Notes: generated by a model from the letters alone, not told the origin. A DNA stretch of 64,000 nucleotides from Pseudomonas xantholysinigenes (GCF_014268885.2 NZ_CP077095.1:3565001-3629000), one strand, 5' to 3'; shown: positions 7,671 through 17,006, counted from the stretch's first letter. A program made the numbers and translations.

Positions 7671-10586
7671 ATGTCATTGATTGTGCTATTGCTTCTGCCC
7701 TTCGTGGGCAGTTGCCTGGCGGCTGTCCTGCCGCACAACGCACGCAACGCCGAGTCCATTCTCGCCGGGCTCGTGGCCTTGGTCGGCACCGTCCAGGTAG
7801 CGTTGCTCTACCCGCAGGTCGCCGATGGCGGGGTCATCCGCGAAGAACTGCTGTGGCTGCCCAGCCTGGGCATGAACCTGGTGCTGCGCATGGACGGCTT
7901 CGCCTGGCTGTTCAGCCTGCTGGTGCTGGGCATCGGCACCCTGGTGTCGCTATATGCCCGCTACTACATGTCGCCCCAGGACCCGGTGCCGCGCTTCTTC
8001 GCGTTCTTCCTGGCGTTCATGGGCGCCATGCTCGGTCTGGTGATCTCCGGCAACCTGATCCAGCTGGTGTTCTTCTGGGAGCTGACCAGCCTGTTCTCGT
8101 TCCTGCTGATCGGCTACTGGCACCACCGCGCCGACGCCCGCCGCGGTGCCTACATGGCGCTGATGGTCACGGGGGCTGGCGGCTTGTGCCTGCTGGTCGG
8201 GGCCTTGCTGCTCGGCCATGTGGTCGGCAGCTACGACCTGGACAAGGTCCTGGCTGCCGGCGACACCATCCGCCAACATGCGTTGTACCCGGTGCTGCTG
8301 CCCCTGATCCTGCTCGGCGCGTTGAGCAAGAGCGCGCAATTTCCCTTCCAGTTCTGGCTGCCCCATGCCATGGCGGCGCCCACTCCCGTTTCGGCTTATC
8401 TGCACTCGGCGACCATGGTCAAGGCCGGGGTGTTCCTGCTCGCGCGCCTGTGGCCGGTGCTCTCGGGCAGTGAGGAGTGGTTCTGGATCGTCGGCGGCGC
8501 CGGCGCCGCGACCCTGCTGCTGGGCGCCTTCGCGGCGATGTTCCAGAACGACCTCAAGGGCCTACTGGCCTACTCGACCATCAGCCACCTGGGCCTGATC
8601 ACCCTGCTGCTGGGCCTGAACAGCCCGCTGGCGGCCGTGGCGGCGGTGTTCCACATTCTCAACCACGCAACCTTCAAAGCCTCGCTGTTCATGGCTGCGG
8701 GGATCATCGACCACGAAAGCGGCACCCGTGACATCCGCCGCCTCAGCGGCCTGTTCCGGCTGGTACCGTTCACCGCGACCCTGGCCATGGTCGCCAGTGC
8801 CTCGATGGCCGGCGTGCCGCTGATGAACGGTTTCCTGTCCAAGGAAATGTTCTTCGCCGAGACCGTCTTCATCACCTCCACCGCCTGGGTCGAGGCGGCC
8901 CTGCCGGTAATCGCCACCCTGGCCGGGACCTTCAGTGTGGCCTATGCGTTGCGCTTCACTGTCGACGTGTTCTTCGGCCCGCCCGCCCAGGACCTGCCGC
9001 ACACGCCCCACGAGCCACCGCGCTGGATGCGCGCACCGGTCGAGCTGCTGGTGCTCACCTGCCTGGTGGTCGGCATCTTCCCCGCGCAGTCGGTCGGCCC
9101 GCTGCTGGCCGCCGCCGCACTGCCGGTGGTGGGCGGCACCTTGCCCGAGTACAGCCTGGCCATCTGGCATGGCTGGAACGCACCGCTGATCATGAGCCTG
9201 ATCGCCATGAGCGGCGGCATCGTTCTCTACCTGTTGCTGCGCAAGCAGCTGCAACGCGGCCGTTTCCCCTATCCGCCACTGATCGAACGCTTCAACGGCA
9301 AGCGTCTGTTCGAACATGGCCTGGTCCGCCTGATGCTGCTGGCTCGCCACCTCGAACGGCAACTGACCACCCGCCGCCTGCAGACCCAGCTGTTCATGTT
9401 GGTGCTGGCCGCCTTCATCGCGGGCCTGGTACCACTGCTGTACAGCGGCCTGAGCTGGGGTGACCGACCCAAAATTCCGGGCTCCGGGGTGTTCGTCGCG
9501 CTCTGGCTGATCGCCATTGCCTGCGCCATCGGCGCCGCCTACCAGGCCAAGTACCACCGCCTGGCGGCCTTGATCATGGTCGGTGTGTGCGGACTGATGA
9601 CCTGCATCACCTTCGTCTGGTTCTCCGCCCCCGATCTGGCCCTCACTCAGCTGGCCGTCGAAGTGGTGACCACCGTGCTGATCCTGCTCGGCCTGCGCTG
9701 GCTGCCACGGCGTATCGAAGGCGTCTCGCCGCTGCCCGGCAGCCAGGACCGCGCTCGCCTGCGCCGCCTGCGCGACCTGGTGCTGGCGGTACTGGTGGGC
9801 GGCGGCATGGCGCTGCTGTCCTACGCCATGCTCACCCGCCCCACGCCCAATGACATTTCCTCGTTCTACCTCAGCCGCGCCCTGCCGCAAGGTGGTGGCA
9901 CCAACGTGGTGAACGTGATGCTGGTGGACTTCCGCGGCTTCGACACCCTCGGCGAGATCACCGTGCTGGTGGCCGTGGCGCTGACCGTGTTCGCCCTGCT
10001 GCGCCGTTTCCGTCCGCCCAAGGAGAGCATGCAGTTGCCAGCGCAGCAGCGGCTGCTGGCCCCTGACGTGGTCACCGACCTGGTCAACCCACGCCACGCC
10101 ACCGATACCGCGCTGGGCTTCATGATGGTGCCGGCCGTCCTGGTGCGCCTGCTACTGCCAATCGCCCTGCTGGTGTCGATGTACCTGTTCATGCGCGGCC
10201 ACAACCAGCCGGGGGGTGGTTTTGTCGCCGGCCTGGTGATGTCGGTTGCATTCATCCTTCAGTACATGGTCGCCGGCACCCAATGGGTCGAGGCACAGAT
10301 GAGCCTGCGCCCATTGCGCTGGATGGGCACCGGCCTGCTCTGCGCAACCCTCACTGGAGCCGGGGCGATGCTGCTCGGCTACCCGTTCCTGACCACCCAC
10401 ACCGCCCACCTGCACCTGCCACTGCTGGGTGACGTGCATGTGGCCAGCGCGCTGTTCTTCGACATCGGTGTGTACACCGTGGTGGTCGGCTCGACCCTGC
10501 TGATCCTCACCGCGCTGGCCCACCAGTCGGTGCGCGCCTACCGCCCGGGCAATCCCGCCAAATCCAGCCAAGCAGGAGCCGCCTGA
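7671..10586 (+). CDS. mnhA: monovalent cation/H+ antiporter subunit A (A-B fusion)
   Basis: A 971-residue polytopic membrane protein, the largest subunit of the Mrp/Sha/Mnh Na+(K+)/H+ antiporter. It has a complex-I ND5-like core with the conserved segment KSAQFPFQFWLPHAMAAPTPVSAYLHSATMVKAG split across residues ~220-255. Its C-terminal third includes the MnhB-like block FMRGHNQPGGGFVAG. No separate subunit B follows, so this is the fused (group 2) form usual in Pseudomonas. ATG 7671 is chosen because translation upstream from 7605 has no membrane character. Its TGA overlaps the ATG of subunit C (TGATG). Confidence 0.95.
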   Translation: MSLIVLLLLPFVGSCLAAVLPHNARNAESILAGLVALVGTVQVALLYPQVADGGVIREELLWLPSLGMNLVLRMDGFAWLFSLLVLGIGTLVSLYARYYMSPQDPVPRFFAFFLAFMGAMLGLVISGNLIQLVFFWELTSLFSFLLIGYWHHRADARRGAYMALMVTGAGGLCLLVGALLLGHVVGSYDLDKVLAAGDTIRQHALYPVLLPLILLGALSKSAQFPFQFWLPHAMAAPTPVSAYLHSATMVKAGVFLLARLWPVLSGSEEWFWIVGGAGAATLLLGAFAAMFQNDLKGLLAYSTISHLGLITLLLGLNSPLAAVAAVFHILNHATFKASLFMAAGIIDHESGTRDIRRLSGLFRLVPFTATLAMVASASMAGVPLMNGFLSKEMFFAETVFITSTAWVEAALPVIATLAGTFSVAYALRFTVDVFFGPPAQDLPHTPHEPPRWMRAPVELLVLTCLVVGIFPAQSVGPLLAAAALPVVGGTLPEYSLAIWHGWNAPLIMSLIAMSGGIVLYLLLRKQLQRGRFPYPPLIERFNGKRLFEHGLVRLMLLARHLERQLTTRRLQTQLFMLVLAAFIAGLVPLLYSGLSWGDRPKIPGSGVFVALWLIAIACAIGAAYQAKYHRLAALIMVGVCGLMTCITFVWFSAPDLALTQLAVEVVTTVLILLGLRWLPRRIEGVSPLPGSQDRARLRRLRDLVLAVLVGGGMALLSYAMLTRPTPNDISSFYLSRALPQGGGTNVVNVMLVDFRGFDTLGEITVLVAVALTVFALLRRFRPPKESMQLPAQQRLLAPDVVTDLVNPRHATDTALGFMMVPAVLVRLLLPIALLVSMYLFMRGHNQPGGGFVAGLVMSVAFILQYMVAGTQWVEAQMSLRPLRWMGTGLLCATLTGAGAMLLGYPFLTTHTAHLHLPLLGDVHVASALFFDIGVYTVVVGSTLLILTALAHQSVRAYRPGNPAKSSQAGAA

Positions 10587-10930
10587 TGGAAGAAGTCATT
10601 GCAGTCGCCATCGGCGTGCTGGCCGCCTCAGGGGTGTGGCTGGTGCTGCGCCCGCGTACCTACCAGGTGATCATGGGCCTGTGCCTGCTGTCCTATGGTG
10701 TCAACCTGTTCATCTTCAGCATGGGCAGCCTGTTCATCGGCCGAGAGCCGATCATCAAGGACGGCGTGCCCCAGGACCTGCTGCACTACACCGACCCATT
10801 GCCCCAGGCACTGGTACTGACCGCCATCGTCATCAGCTTTGCCATGACCGCGTTGTTCCTGGTGGTACTGCTGGCTTCGCGCGGCCTGACCGGCACCGAC
10901 CACGTGGATGGCCGGGAGCGTGAGGAATGA
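10586..10930 (+). CDS. mnhC: monovalent cation/H+ antiporter subunit C
   Basis: A 114-residue, three-helix NuoK-like subunit (GVWLVLRPRTYQVIMGLCLLSYGVNLFIFSMG, then DPLPQALVLTAIVISFAMTALFLVV). It helps form the proton/cation path of the hetero-oligomeric Mrp antiporter in the inner membrane. The start codon overlaps the mnhA stop (TGATG) and its stop overlaps the mnhD start (ATGA), consistent with coupled translation and fixed subunit ratios. Confidence 0.95.
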   Translation: MEEVIAVAIGVLAASGVWLVLRPRTYQVIMGLCLLSYGVNLFIFSMGSLFIGREPIIKDGVPQDLLHYTDPLPQALVLTAIVISFAMTALFLVVLLASRGLTGTDHVDGREREE

Positions 10931-12606
10931 GCGGGATGAGCCAACTGATGATTGCGCCGATCCTGCTGCCGTTGCTTACCGCGGCGCTGATGCTGCTGAT
11001 CGGCGAAAAGCACCGCTGGCTCAAGGCACGGCTGAACCTGCTGTCGACCTTCACCGGCCTGGGCATCGCCATCACTCTGCTGATGTGGGTACGCACGCAA
11101 GGGCAGGCCGAGTCCATCGGCGTCTACCTGCCGGGTAACTGGCCGGCGCCGTTCGGTATCGTGCTGGTGGTCGACCATCTCTCGGCACTGTTGCTGGTGC
11201 TGACCGGTATCGTCGGCAGCAGCGCCCTGCTGTTCGCCCGCGCCCGCTGGGATGGTGCCGGGGCCAGCTTCCACGCGCTGTTCCAGATCCAGCTGATGGG
11301 CCTGTACGGCGCCTTCCTCACCGCCGACCTGTTCAACCTGTTCGTGTTCTTCGAAGTGCTGCTGGCGGCTTCCTACGGCCTGCTGCTGCATGGCTCGGGC
11401 CGCGCCCGGGTCAAGGCCGGCCTGCACTACATCGCCATCAACCTGTTCGCCTCGTCACTGTTCCTGGTCGGCGCGGCCATGCTCTATGGCGTGACCGGCA
11501 CGCTGAACATGGCCGACCTGGCATTGAAGGTACCGCTGGTGCCGGAAGCCGATCGCGGCCTGCTGCACGCCGGCGCAGCCATCCTGGCCATCGCCTTCCT
11601 GGCCAAGGCTGGCATCTGGCCCCTGAATTTCTGGCTGGTGCCGGCCTATTCGTCGGCCAGCGCGCCGGTGGCCGCGCTGTTCGCGATCATGACCAAGGTC
11701 GGCCTGTACGCCGTGCTGCGCCTGTGGAGCCTGCTGTTCTCCGGCCAGGCCGGGGCCTCGGCGCAATTCGGCGGTGACTGGCTGGTGTACGGCGGCCTGG
11801 CGACACTGGCCGTGGCTGCGGCCTCGATCCTTGCCGCCCAGCGTCTGGAGCGCCTGGCGGCCCTGAGCATCCTGGTCTCGGCCGGCACCCTGATGGCCGC
11901 TATCGGTTTCGGCCAGTCGGTGCTCACCGGCGCCGCGCTGTTCTACCTGGCCAGTTCCACCCTGGCGTTGTGTGCCCTGTTCCTGCTGGCCGAGCTGGTC
12001 GAGCGCTCGCGCTCGGCCAACGAGGCGCCACTGGATGAGGAAGAGGATGTGATGCCCTCGCCGCTCGAGTCGCTACATCCGCCCAAGGGCATCAACCTCG
12101 ACGACGAGCAAAAGGTGGTGATCGGCCAGATCATTCCCTGGACCATGGCCTTCCTCGGGCTGAGCTTCATCGCCTGCGCCCTGCTGATCATTGGCATGCC
12201 GCCGCTGTCGGGCTTCATCGGCAAGCTCAACCTGATCAGCGCGCTGTTCAATCCGCAGGGCCTGGGCGTCAGCCCCGAGCAACCGCTGGGCGCGGCGGGC
12301 TGGACCCTGGTCAGCCTGCTGATCCTCTCGGGCATGGCCTCGCTGATCGCCTTTGGCCGAGTCGGCATCCAGCGTTTCTGGAAGCCCGAGGAACGCCCAT
12401 CGCCGGTACTGCGTCGCTACGAATGCCTGCCTATCGTCATCCTCCTCGGCCTGTGCATTTTCCTCAGCCTCAAGGCCGAGCCGCTGCTGCGCTATACCCA
12501 GGACACTGCGGCCAACCTGCAGGCGCCCGACCGCTACATCGAGGCGGTGATGGCGACCCGGCCGCTGCCAGGCCCAACCACCGTCGACACCGAGGTGACG
12601 CCATGA
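10927..12606 (+). CDS. mnhD: monovalent cation/H+ antiporter subunit D
   Basis: A 559-residue ND2/ND4-like antiporter subunit with about 14 helices. Conserved parts include LVVDHLSALLLVLTGIVGSSALLFARARW, the helix containing the charged FEVLLAASYGLLLHG, and KAGIWPLNFWLVPAYSSASAPVAALFAIMTKVGLYA, whose lysines are known in the family to be needed for ion coupling. A soluble acidic loop (ANEAPLDEEEDV) separates the last helices. It overlaps mnhC and mnhE by 4 bp each. Confidence 0.95.
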   Translation: MSGMSQLMIAPILLPLLTAALMLLIGEKHRWLKARLNLLSTFTGLGIAITLLMWVRTQGQAESIGVYLPGNWPAPFGIVLVVDHLSALLLVLTGIVGSSALLFARARWDGAGASFHALFQIQLMGLYGAFLTADLFNLFVFFEVLLAASYGLLLHGSGRARVKAGLHYIAINLFASSLFLVGAAMLYGVTGTLNMADLALKVPLVPEADRGLLHAGAAILAIAFLAKAGIWPLNFWLVPAYSSASAPVAALFAIMTKVGLYAVLRLWSLLFSGQAGASAQFGGDWLVYGGLATLAVAAASILAAQRLERLAALSILVSAGTLMAAIGFGQSVLTGAALFYLASSTLALCALFLLAELVERSRSANEAPLDEEEDVMPSPLESLHPPKGINLDDEQKVVIGQIIPWTMAFLGLSFIACALLIIGMPPLSGFIGKLNLISALFNPQGLGVSPEQPLGAAGWTLVSLLILSGMASLIAFGRVGIQRFWKPEERPSPVLRRYECLPIVILLGLCIFLSLKAEPLLRYTQDTAANLQAPDRYIEAVMATRPLPGPTTVDTEVTP

Positions 12607-13091
12607 ATCGCCTGTTCCCCGCCCCATTGCTGTCAGTGGCATTGTTCGCCCTGTGGTTGCTGCTGAACCTATCGGTCAGCCCGGGCAACCTGCTGCTGGG
12701 TGGCGCGCTAGGTGTGCTGGCGCCAATCCTGATGGCCCCGCTGCGCCCACAGCACGCCCATGTGCGTCGCCCGCTGACAATCGCCCGGCTGATCGGCCGG
12801 GTAGGCACCGATGTGATCCTCTCCAACCTGCAGGTGGCCCGTGGCGTTCTGCGCGCGGGCAGCACGCCACCGCGTTCGGCGTTCGTGCAGATCCCGCTGG
12901 CGCTACGCGACGCCCACGGCCTGGCCGCCTTGTCGATGATCACCACGGTGGTGCCCGGCACGGTCTGGTCGGAACTGGCGCTGGACCGCAGCGCCTTGCT
13001 GCTGCACGTGTTCGACCTGGAGGACGAGGCGGCGTTTATCGCACACTTCAAGCACACCTATGAGCGCCCGTTGATGGAGATCTTCGAATGA
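12603..13091 (+). CDS. mnhE: monovalent cation/H+ antiporter subunit E
   Basis: A 162-residue membrane subunit: two N-terminal helices (LLSVALFALWLLLNLSVSPGNLLLGGALG) and a conserved cytoplasmic part with ALSMITTVVPGTVWSEL and FKHTYERPLMEIFE. ATG 12603 overlaps the mnhD stop (ATGA); the reading frame extends further upstream but only inside mnhD. The subunit is required for assembly of the complete Mrp complex in characterised systems. Confidence 0.95.
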   Translation: MNRLFPAPLLSVALFALWLLLNLSVSPGNLLLGGALGVLAPILMAPLRPQHAHVRRPLTIARLIGRVGTDVILSNLQVARGVLRAGSTPPRSAFVQIPLALRDAHGLAALSMITTVVPGTVWSELALDRSALLLHVFDLEDEAAFIAHFKHTYERPLMEIFE

Positions 13092-13366
13092 GCGGCCTGC
13101 TTGCCAATGCCGTGCTTGCCAGCCTGTTCATCTTCGCCCTGGCCATGGGCCTGGCGCTGATCCGGCTGTTCCGCGGCCCGTCCGCCCAGGACCGCGTGCT
13201 GGCGCTGGACTACCTGTACATCCTGGGTATGTTGATGATGCTGGTACTGGGCATTCGCTATGCCAGCGACACCTATTTCGAGGGCGCATTGCTGATCGCC
13301 CTGTTCGGCTTTGTCGGCTCGTTCGCCCTGGCCAAGTTCCTCTTGCGTGGCGAGGTGATCGAATGA
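13088..13366 (+). CDS. mnhF: monovalent cation/H+ antiporter subunit F
   Basis: A 92-residue, three-helix subunit with the family signature LIRLFRGPSAQDRVLALDYLYILGMLM and a C-terminal helix ALLIALFGFVGSFALAKFLLRGEVIE. It is flanked by 4-bp ATGA overlaps on both sides and is part of the Mrp antiporter membrane complex. Confidence 0.95.
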   Translation: MSGLLANAVLASLFIFALAMGLALIRLFRGPSAQDRVLALDYLYILGMLMMLVLGIRYASDTYFEGALLIALFGFVGSFALAKFLLRGEVIE

Positions 13367-13728
13367 GTGAAACCGTCGAACTGCCGTTCTGGCTGGAACT
13401 GCTGGTGTCTGCCCTGTTGCTGCTGGGCAGTCTGTTCGCCCTGGTCGGCGCCATCGGGCTGATTCGCCTGAAGGACTTCTTCCAGCGCATGCATCCGCCG
13501 GCGCTGGCCTCGACCATCGGCGCCTGGTGCGTGGCGCTGGCCTCGATCCTGTACTTCTCGGTGCTCAAGCAGAGCCCGGTGCTGCATGCGTGGTTGATCC
13601 CGGTCCTGCTGTCGATTACCGTGCCGGTGACCACGCTGCTGCTGGCCAGGGCCGCGCTGTTTCGCAAGCGCACCTCGGGCGAAGCGGTGCCCGAGGAAAT
13701 CAGCAGTGGCAGGGACCGCGGCAACTGA
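13363..13728 (+). CDS. mnhG: monovalent cation/H+ antiporter subunit G
   Basis: A 121-residue last subunit of the operon: three helices with the signature GAIGLIRLKDFFQRMHPPALASTIGAWCVALASI, followed by a charged tail (RKRTSGEAVPEEISSGRDRGN). It completes the ACDEFG set, so the antiporter should be functional in pH and Na+ homeostasis. A GC-rich hairpin follows before the convergent gene. Confidence 0.95.
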   Translation: MSETVELPFWLELLVSALLLLGSLFALVGAIGLIRLKDFFQRMHPPALASTIGAWCVALASILYFSVLKQSPVLHAWLIPVLLSITVPVTTLLLARAALFRKRTSGEAVPEEISSGRDRGN

Positions 13729-13748
13729 GCCGCCCTACCCCCGACGGC

Positions 13749-13763
13749 GGCCGCCATGCGGCC
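13749..13763. terminator. weak GC hairpin between mnhG and convergent small gene
   Basis: GGCCGC-CAT-GCGGCC forms a perfect 6-bp stem midway between the two convergent stop codons. There is no T-tract on either side, so assignment as a terminator rests on position only. Confidence 0.35.
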
Positions 13764-13784
13764 ATTCGCCGACAGGCCTGAACC

Positions 13785-13979
13785 TCACATCTGGCTCAAG
13801 CGCTGCAGCTCGCGCCGCACCATCGCCACATAGGGCGCCGGCTTGAGCTGGTACAGCTCGGCAGCCACCCAATTCAACCAACCACCTTGCAGCTCGGCAC
13901 GTCGCGCCAGCAAGCGCTCGGCTTCCTGGGTCGCCTGGGCCAGGTGCCGGCGGTGAAAGTCCGCCCGCGTCTCGCTCAC
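13785..13979 (-). CDS. small conserved protein, unknown function
   Basis: A 64-residue protein if started at GTG 13979, which overlaps the stop of the upstream gene as GTGA, a classical coupling arrangement; the TTG/ATG options further upstream lie inside that gene. It is highly charged and helical (ETRADFHRRHLAQATQEAERLLARRAEL), then WLNWVAAELYQL and YVAMVRRELQRLSQM. The family is not recognised. Co-translation suggests it works with the 156-residue neighbour. Confidence 0.6.
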   Translation of the reverse strand: MSETRADFHRRHLAQATQEAERLLARRAELQGGWLNWVAAELYQLKPAPYVAMVRRELQRLSQM

Positions 13980-14446
13980 TCGCTGGCCTTGAAGGTGGTC
14001 AGCTCGCCCTTGCGCCACTTGGCCACCTTGCCGGTCACTGCCTTGAGCAGCTTGCCCAAGCCCTCCTGGACCTGCTGCTGCGCGGCAAATACCAGCATCA
14101 CCCCATGACCGTCGCGGAACACGATACCGTCGCCCTCAGGCACCGAGACGAAGGCATAGTCGCCCTGGCCATAGACATTCAGCTTGATCTCGCGAAAGCG
14201 CAGCTCCAGCTTGCCGCCTTCGCGGCTGGGCAGCACGGCGGCGCGAAAATGGTCGCCCACCTTCAACTCCAGGCGTTGCTTGTCGTCGACCACCATCGCG
14301 CTGTCGGTATCGATCTCGGCCATGTACAGGCCTTCAGGGTTTTGCTCGGTGACATAGATGAAGCGTCCATGGAACAACTTCACCAATTGGGCGCGCAAGT
14401 CGCCCAAGGCGAACAAGGCATGGGTATCCAGCGTACTGACTGCCAA
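13976..14446 (-). CDS. conserved hypothetical protein (156 aa)
   Basis: The start is placed at TTG 14446 because GAGGAG lies 7 bp upstream; no in-frame ATG is suitably placed near the homologous-looking N terminus (an upstream in-frame codon at 14485 lacks a ribosome site). It is soluble and beta-rich (RFIYVTEQNPEGLYMAEIDTDSAMVVDDKQRLELKVGDHFRAAVLPSREGGK split over residues ~30-80), with no signal peptide or membrane helix. The function is not recognised. It overlaps the downstream 64-residue gene by 4 bp, so the two form an operon. Confidence 0.65.
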   Translation of the reverse strand: MAVSTLDTHALFALGDLRAQLVKLFHGRFIYVTEQNPEGLYMAEIDTDSAMVVDDKQRLELKVGDHFRAAVLPSREGGKLELRFREIKLNVYGQGDYAFVSVPEGDGIVFRDGHGVMLVFAAQQQVQEGLGKLLKAVTGKVAKWRKGELTTFKASE

Positions 14447-14760
14447 TGAAAGGCTCCTCACATCGATTGCAACCGGCCACGCCACAAACGCCTCGCGCGT
14501 CAGGTGGCAGCCATTTCTAAACAGGCCCGGCGGGCCATGAAACCATGGTCACCCAGCATCCACGCGACAGGACCTGCGAGCAACCGGGAAAGGATTCACC
14601 CAGCCACCGCAAGGCGGCGCGAAGTAAGCTTCGGCATGGTTCCGTAATGGGAAACGTAAAGTCTGACAGTAAAAAGGCCAGAAAGGATGCGACAAACAGC
14701 GCCAGCGCTTTCGTCAGAAAGAGTCACTGTGCTTCAGTCGCGCATTACAGGGGAAGGAAT
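14447..14760. other. intergenic region, 314 bp
   Basis: It lies between the divergent 156-aa gene and the plus-strand 61-aa gene. It contains the GAGGAG site of the former and, at its right end, AAGGAA for the latter. Apart from a purine-rich A-tract stretch (GTAAAAAGG near 14670) I see no convincing promoter, hairpin or gene. The frame that stays open across it looks non-coding. Confidence 0.4.
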
Positions 14761-14946
14761 ATGCACGAAAACACTGAAATCCGTCGAGAGGCACGCAACA
14801 ATTCGTGCCGTGGAATCCCTCGCTATATCGTCATTCCTGCCGGCATTGCCTTCTACCATATCGCCGAGCGTACCACCGGGCGGATTCGAGGGTTTCGCCA
14901 ACGTCACGAAGACGCCTGCGAGCTGGCCCGTCACCTCGAGCGCTGA
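14761..14946 (+). CDS. small basic protein, unknown function
   Basis: A 61-residue protein beginning at ATG 14761 with AAGGAAT immediately upstream. It is rich in Arg/His/Glu (ENTEIRREARNN, RGIPRYIVIPAGIAFYHIAERTTGRIRGFRQRHEDACELARHLER). It has no signal peptide or membrane segment and only two cysteines. It resembles short strain-conserved Pseudomonas proteins without assigned function. It converges on the 64-residue gene 5 bp away. Confidence 0.55.
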   Translation: MHENTEIRREARNNSCRGIPRYIVIPAGIAFYHIAERTTGRIRGFRQRHEDACELARHLER

Positions 14947-14951
14947 GCCAT

Positions 14952-15146
14952 TCAGGCGGCGTGACACCTGGCCAGCTGTGCCAGCCAGGCCGCCTGGCAC
15001 TCCAGGGCCTCGTTGCGGCTGGCAAACGCGGTGCCGCGGCGCTCGCCGTCAACCAGCACCACCCAGCACACCCGCTTGCCCAGGGCCTGCAACGACTGCG
15101 GTACCCCGGTGCCAATCATCACCGCCACATCGACTTTGCCATTCAT
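14952..15146 (-). CDS. small conserved protein, unknown function
   Basis: A 64-residue protein with an excellent ribosome site (GGAGGG 6 bp before ATG 15146). The sequence pattern (DVAVMIGTGVPQSLQALGKRVCWVVLVDGERRGTAFASRNEALECQAAWL, spread over the chain) suggests a compact alpha/beta fold reminiscent of DUF2188-like small proteins, but the family is not certain. It is monocistronic, upstream of and opposite to no recognised partner. Confidence 0.6.
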   Translation of the reverse strand: MNGKVDVAVMIGTGVPQSLQALGKRVCWVVLVDGERRGTAFASRNEALECQAAWLAQLARCHAA

Positions 15147-15262
15147 AATTCCCTCCGGAATTTAATTAGCAGCCTAACGATGTGCGTATGATACGGCTTG
15201 TCGCTCGCAGAGAACAGCGCCGACAGGTACAGCTGTGTTGCAGTTATGGCAACAAACGACGC

Positions 15263-16861
15263 TCAGTCCAGCCCGGGTTCGGGACGATAGCCCAGGCGCA
15301 GACCACCCCAGTGGCGCCCTCGAACGAAAATCGGCACCGACAGGTCATGCATCAGTTCGCCGGTATCTCGCGTGTAGGTCTGCAGCAATACCCGCTGCTG
15401 GTGATTGCCGCAACGAATGCCGGTGCGATCGTCGAAGATGCGCTTGCTGCGGTTGTGCGCGGTGTCATGCTGCGGGTCACCGGTCAGCGGCTGGTTGAAG
15501 GTGCTGTTGTGGGTGGGCACGTAGCCTTGCTGGGTACAGGCGATGGCATACACCAGCCCTTCATGCTGCAGCAACGGCTCCTGAATCTGCGGCAACACCG
15601 TATCGGTGTAGTGGTCGAAACCGGTGCTGAAGCGTGGCGGTTGCATGCCGGGAATCGGCCGGTACTGGCGGTCGAACAGATCATCCAGGCCAATCCGTCC
15701 CTGCTCGACATCGGCTGCGAAACGCTCGCCGATCTGCCGCGCACCGGCCTGGGCCAACTCGAAGACCCGCTGGTGATAGGCATCGAGCCCCACTTCGGCC
15801 AGACGCTCGCTCAGGCTTTCGACCTGCCCCTCCATCTGCACGGCGGCCTTGGTCAGGCGCCGGGTCTGCTGGTCGCTGACCTCCAGGTCGCTACGCACCT
15901 GGGCCACGGCCTGGAACAAGGTGTCGAGCTGGGCCTGGTTGGTCTGCGTGCCTTCGGCAATCTCGCCCACCTGCCCTTCAACACTGGCGGCCAGGCGGGC
16001 GATCTGCGCCAGTTGCCCACCGGCCTGCTCGACTTGCTCGACACCCAGCCCCAGGTCGTCGGCCAGGTCGCGGATCTGCGCTACCACCTGGGCGGTGCGC
16101 GCCTGGATGTCGGCCACCATCTGCCCCACCTCCTCCGTGGCGCTGGCGGTGCGCCCTGCCAGGCCGCGCACCTCGTCGGCAACCACGGCGAAACCACGGC
16201 CATGCTCCCCGGCGCGCGCCGCCTCGATGGCCGCGTTGAGCGCCAGCAGGTTGGTCTGGCTGGCGATGGCCTGGATCACCAGGGTAACCCGGGCGATATC
16301 TTCGCTGCGTTGGTGCAGCGCTTCGATCAATGCGCGGCTGGCGCTGGCTCGCTCGCTCAGGTCACGCATGCGCTGGATCGACTCGGCGAGTACCGCGCTG
16401 CCCGCCACGCTGCTGCCATGGGCCGAGCGCGCGGCATCCAGGGCTTGCTGGCTGAGCTGGGCCGTGGCCGTTTCGGTGGTGATCATGATCTCGGCGCTGC
16501 CGACGATATCCTGGGCGGCACCCAGCTGTGACTGTACCCGGGCGGCCAGTTGCTGTACCGAATGGGCCACCGCGGCAGCCGCCAGCGCGTTGTGGCTGGT
16601 ACCACGCGCCAGTTCCTGGAGCAGCTCGCCTTCCTGTTCGGTCGGTGCGCTCATCGGCGCAGGCGCCGGGCGTCGCCCGTGGGGCAACCACAGCACCAGC
16701 AAGGCCAGCGGCACGGCCAGGTACAAGGCCAGCCCCGCATAGGCCATGGCCGCCAGCACCGCGCACAGCGCCACACCCTGTAGCAGGGCGACGCCGGCTA
16801 CCTTTCGTGTAGGCAGCACGGGCACAGTGTCAACCGCCGGCAGAGATCCTTCTCGCATCAT
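15263..16861 (-). CDS. methyl-accepting chemotaxis protein with C-terminal sensor-like domain
   Basis: A 532-residue chemoreceptor from ATG 16861 (an alternative in-frame start at 16927 adds 22 residues). Two adjacent hydrophobic helices (residues ~20-60) anchor it without a periplasmic loop of useful size, and no HAMP domain is evident. The signalling hairpin is classical ([35 protein letters not shown], around residue 220). After it comes a ~180-residue domain with [31 protein letters not shown] and [18 protein letters not shown], resembling a Cache-type ligand domain. The input is therefore probably cytoplasmic. Confidence 0.85.
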   Translation of the reverse strand: MMREGSLPAVDTVPVLPTRKVAGVALLQGVALCAVLAAMAYAGLALYLAVPLALLVLWLPHGRRPAPAPMSAPTEQEGELLQELARGTSHNALAAAAVAHSVQQLAARVQSQLGAAQDIVGSAEIMITTETATAQLSQQALDAARSAHGSSVAGSAVLAESIQRMRDLSERASASRALIEALHQRSEDIARVTLVIQAIASQTNLLALNAAIEAARAGEHGRGFAVVADEVRGLAGRTASATEEVGQMVADIQARTAQVVAQIRDLADDLGLGVEQVEQAGGQLAQIARLAASVEGQVGEIAEGTQTNQAQLDTLFQAVAQVRSDLEVSDQQTRRLTKAAVQMEGQVESLSERLAEVGLDAYHQRVFELAQAGARQIGERFAADVEQGRIGLDDLFDRQYRPIPGMQPPRFSTGFDHYTDTVLPQIQEPLLQHEGLVYAIACTQQGYVPTHNSTFNQPLTGDPQHDTAHNRSKRIFDDRTGIRCGNHQQRVLLQTYTRDTGELMHDLSVPIFVRGRHWGGLRLGYRPEPGLD

Positions 16862-16976
16862 CTTCGTGGTCCATCCGTATGTCGTTATTGTGTCGCCATT
16901 AAACGCCACTATAACGCCATTAGCCATGCTCCCTCGGGCGCAAGGCGCTCACGCTTGATGCAAGACAAAAAACACA

Positions 16977-17006
16977 AAGGCCCCAGGGATCGCTCCGTGG
17001 GGCCTT
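16977..17006 (-). terminator. rho-independent terminator of the dksA-like gene
   Basis: On the minus strand AAGGCCCCA and TGGGGCCTT form a 9-bp stem around a 12-nt loop, followed by TGTGTTTTTTG. It lies 16 bp after the stop of the dksA-like gene. Confidence 0.85.

Noticed and set aside
8562..10097. 511-residue open frame opposite mnhA
   Set aside because: Glutamine/histidine-rich shadow of a membrane-protein gene, with no start signal.
13976..14485. Longer version (169 aa) of the hypothetical protein
   Set aside because: The upstream start lacks a ribosome site, whereas TTG 14446 has GAGGAG at ideal spacing.
14545..14946. Long form (133 aa) of the small basic protein
   Set aside because: The first ~70 residues look non-coding and ATG 14761 has AAGGAAT directly upstream.
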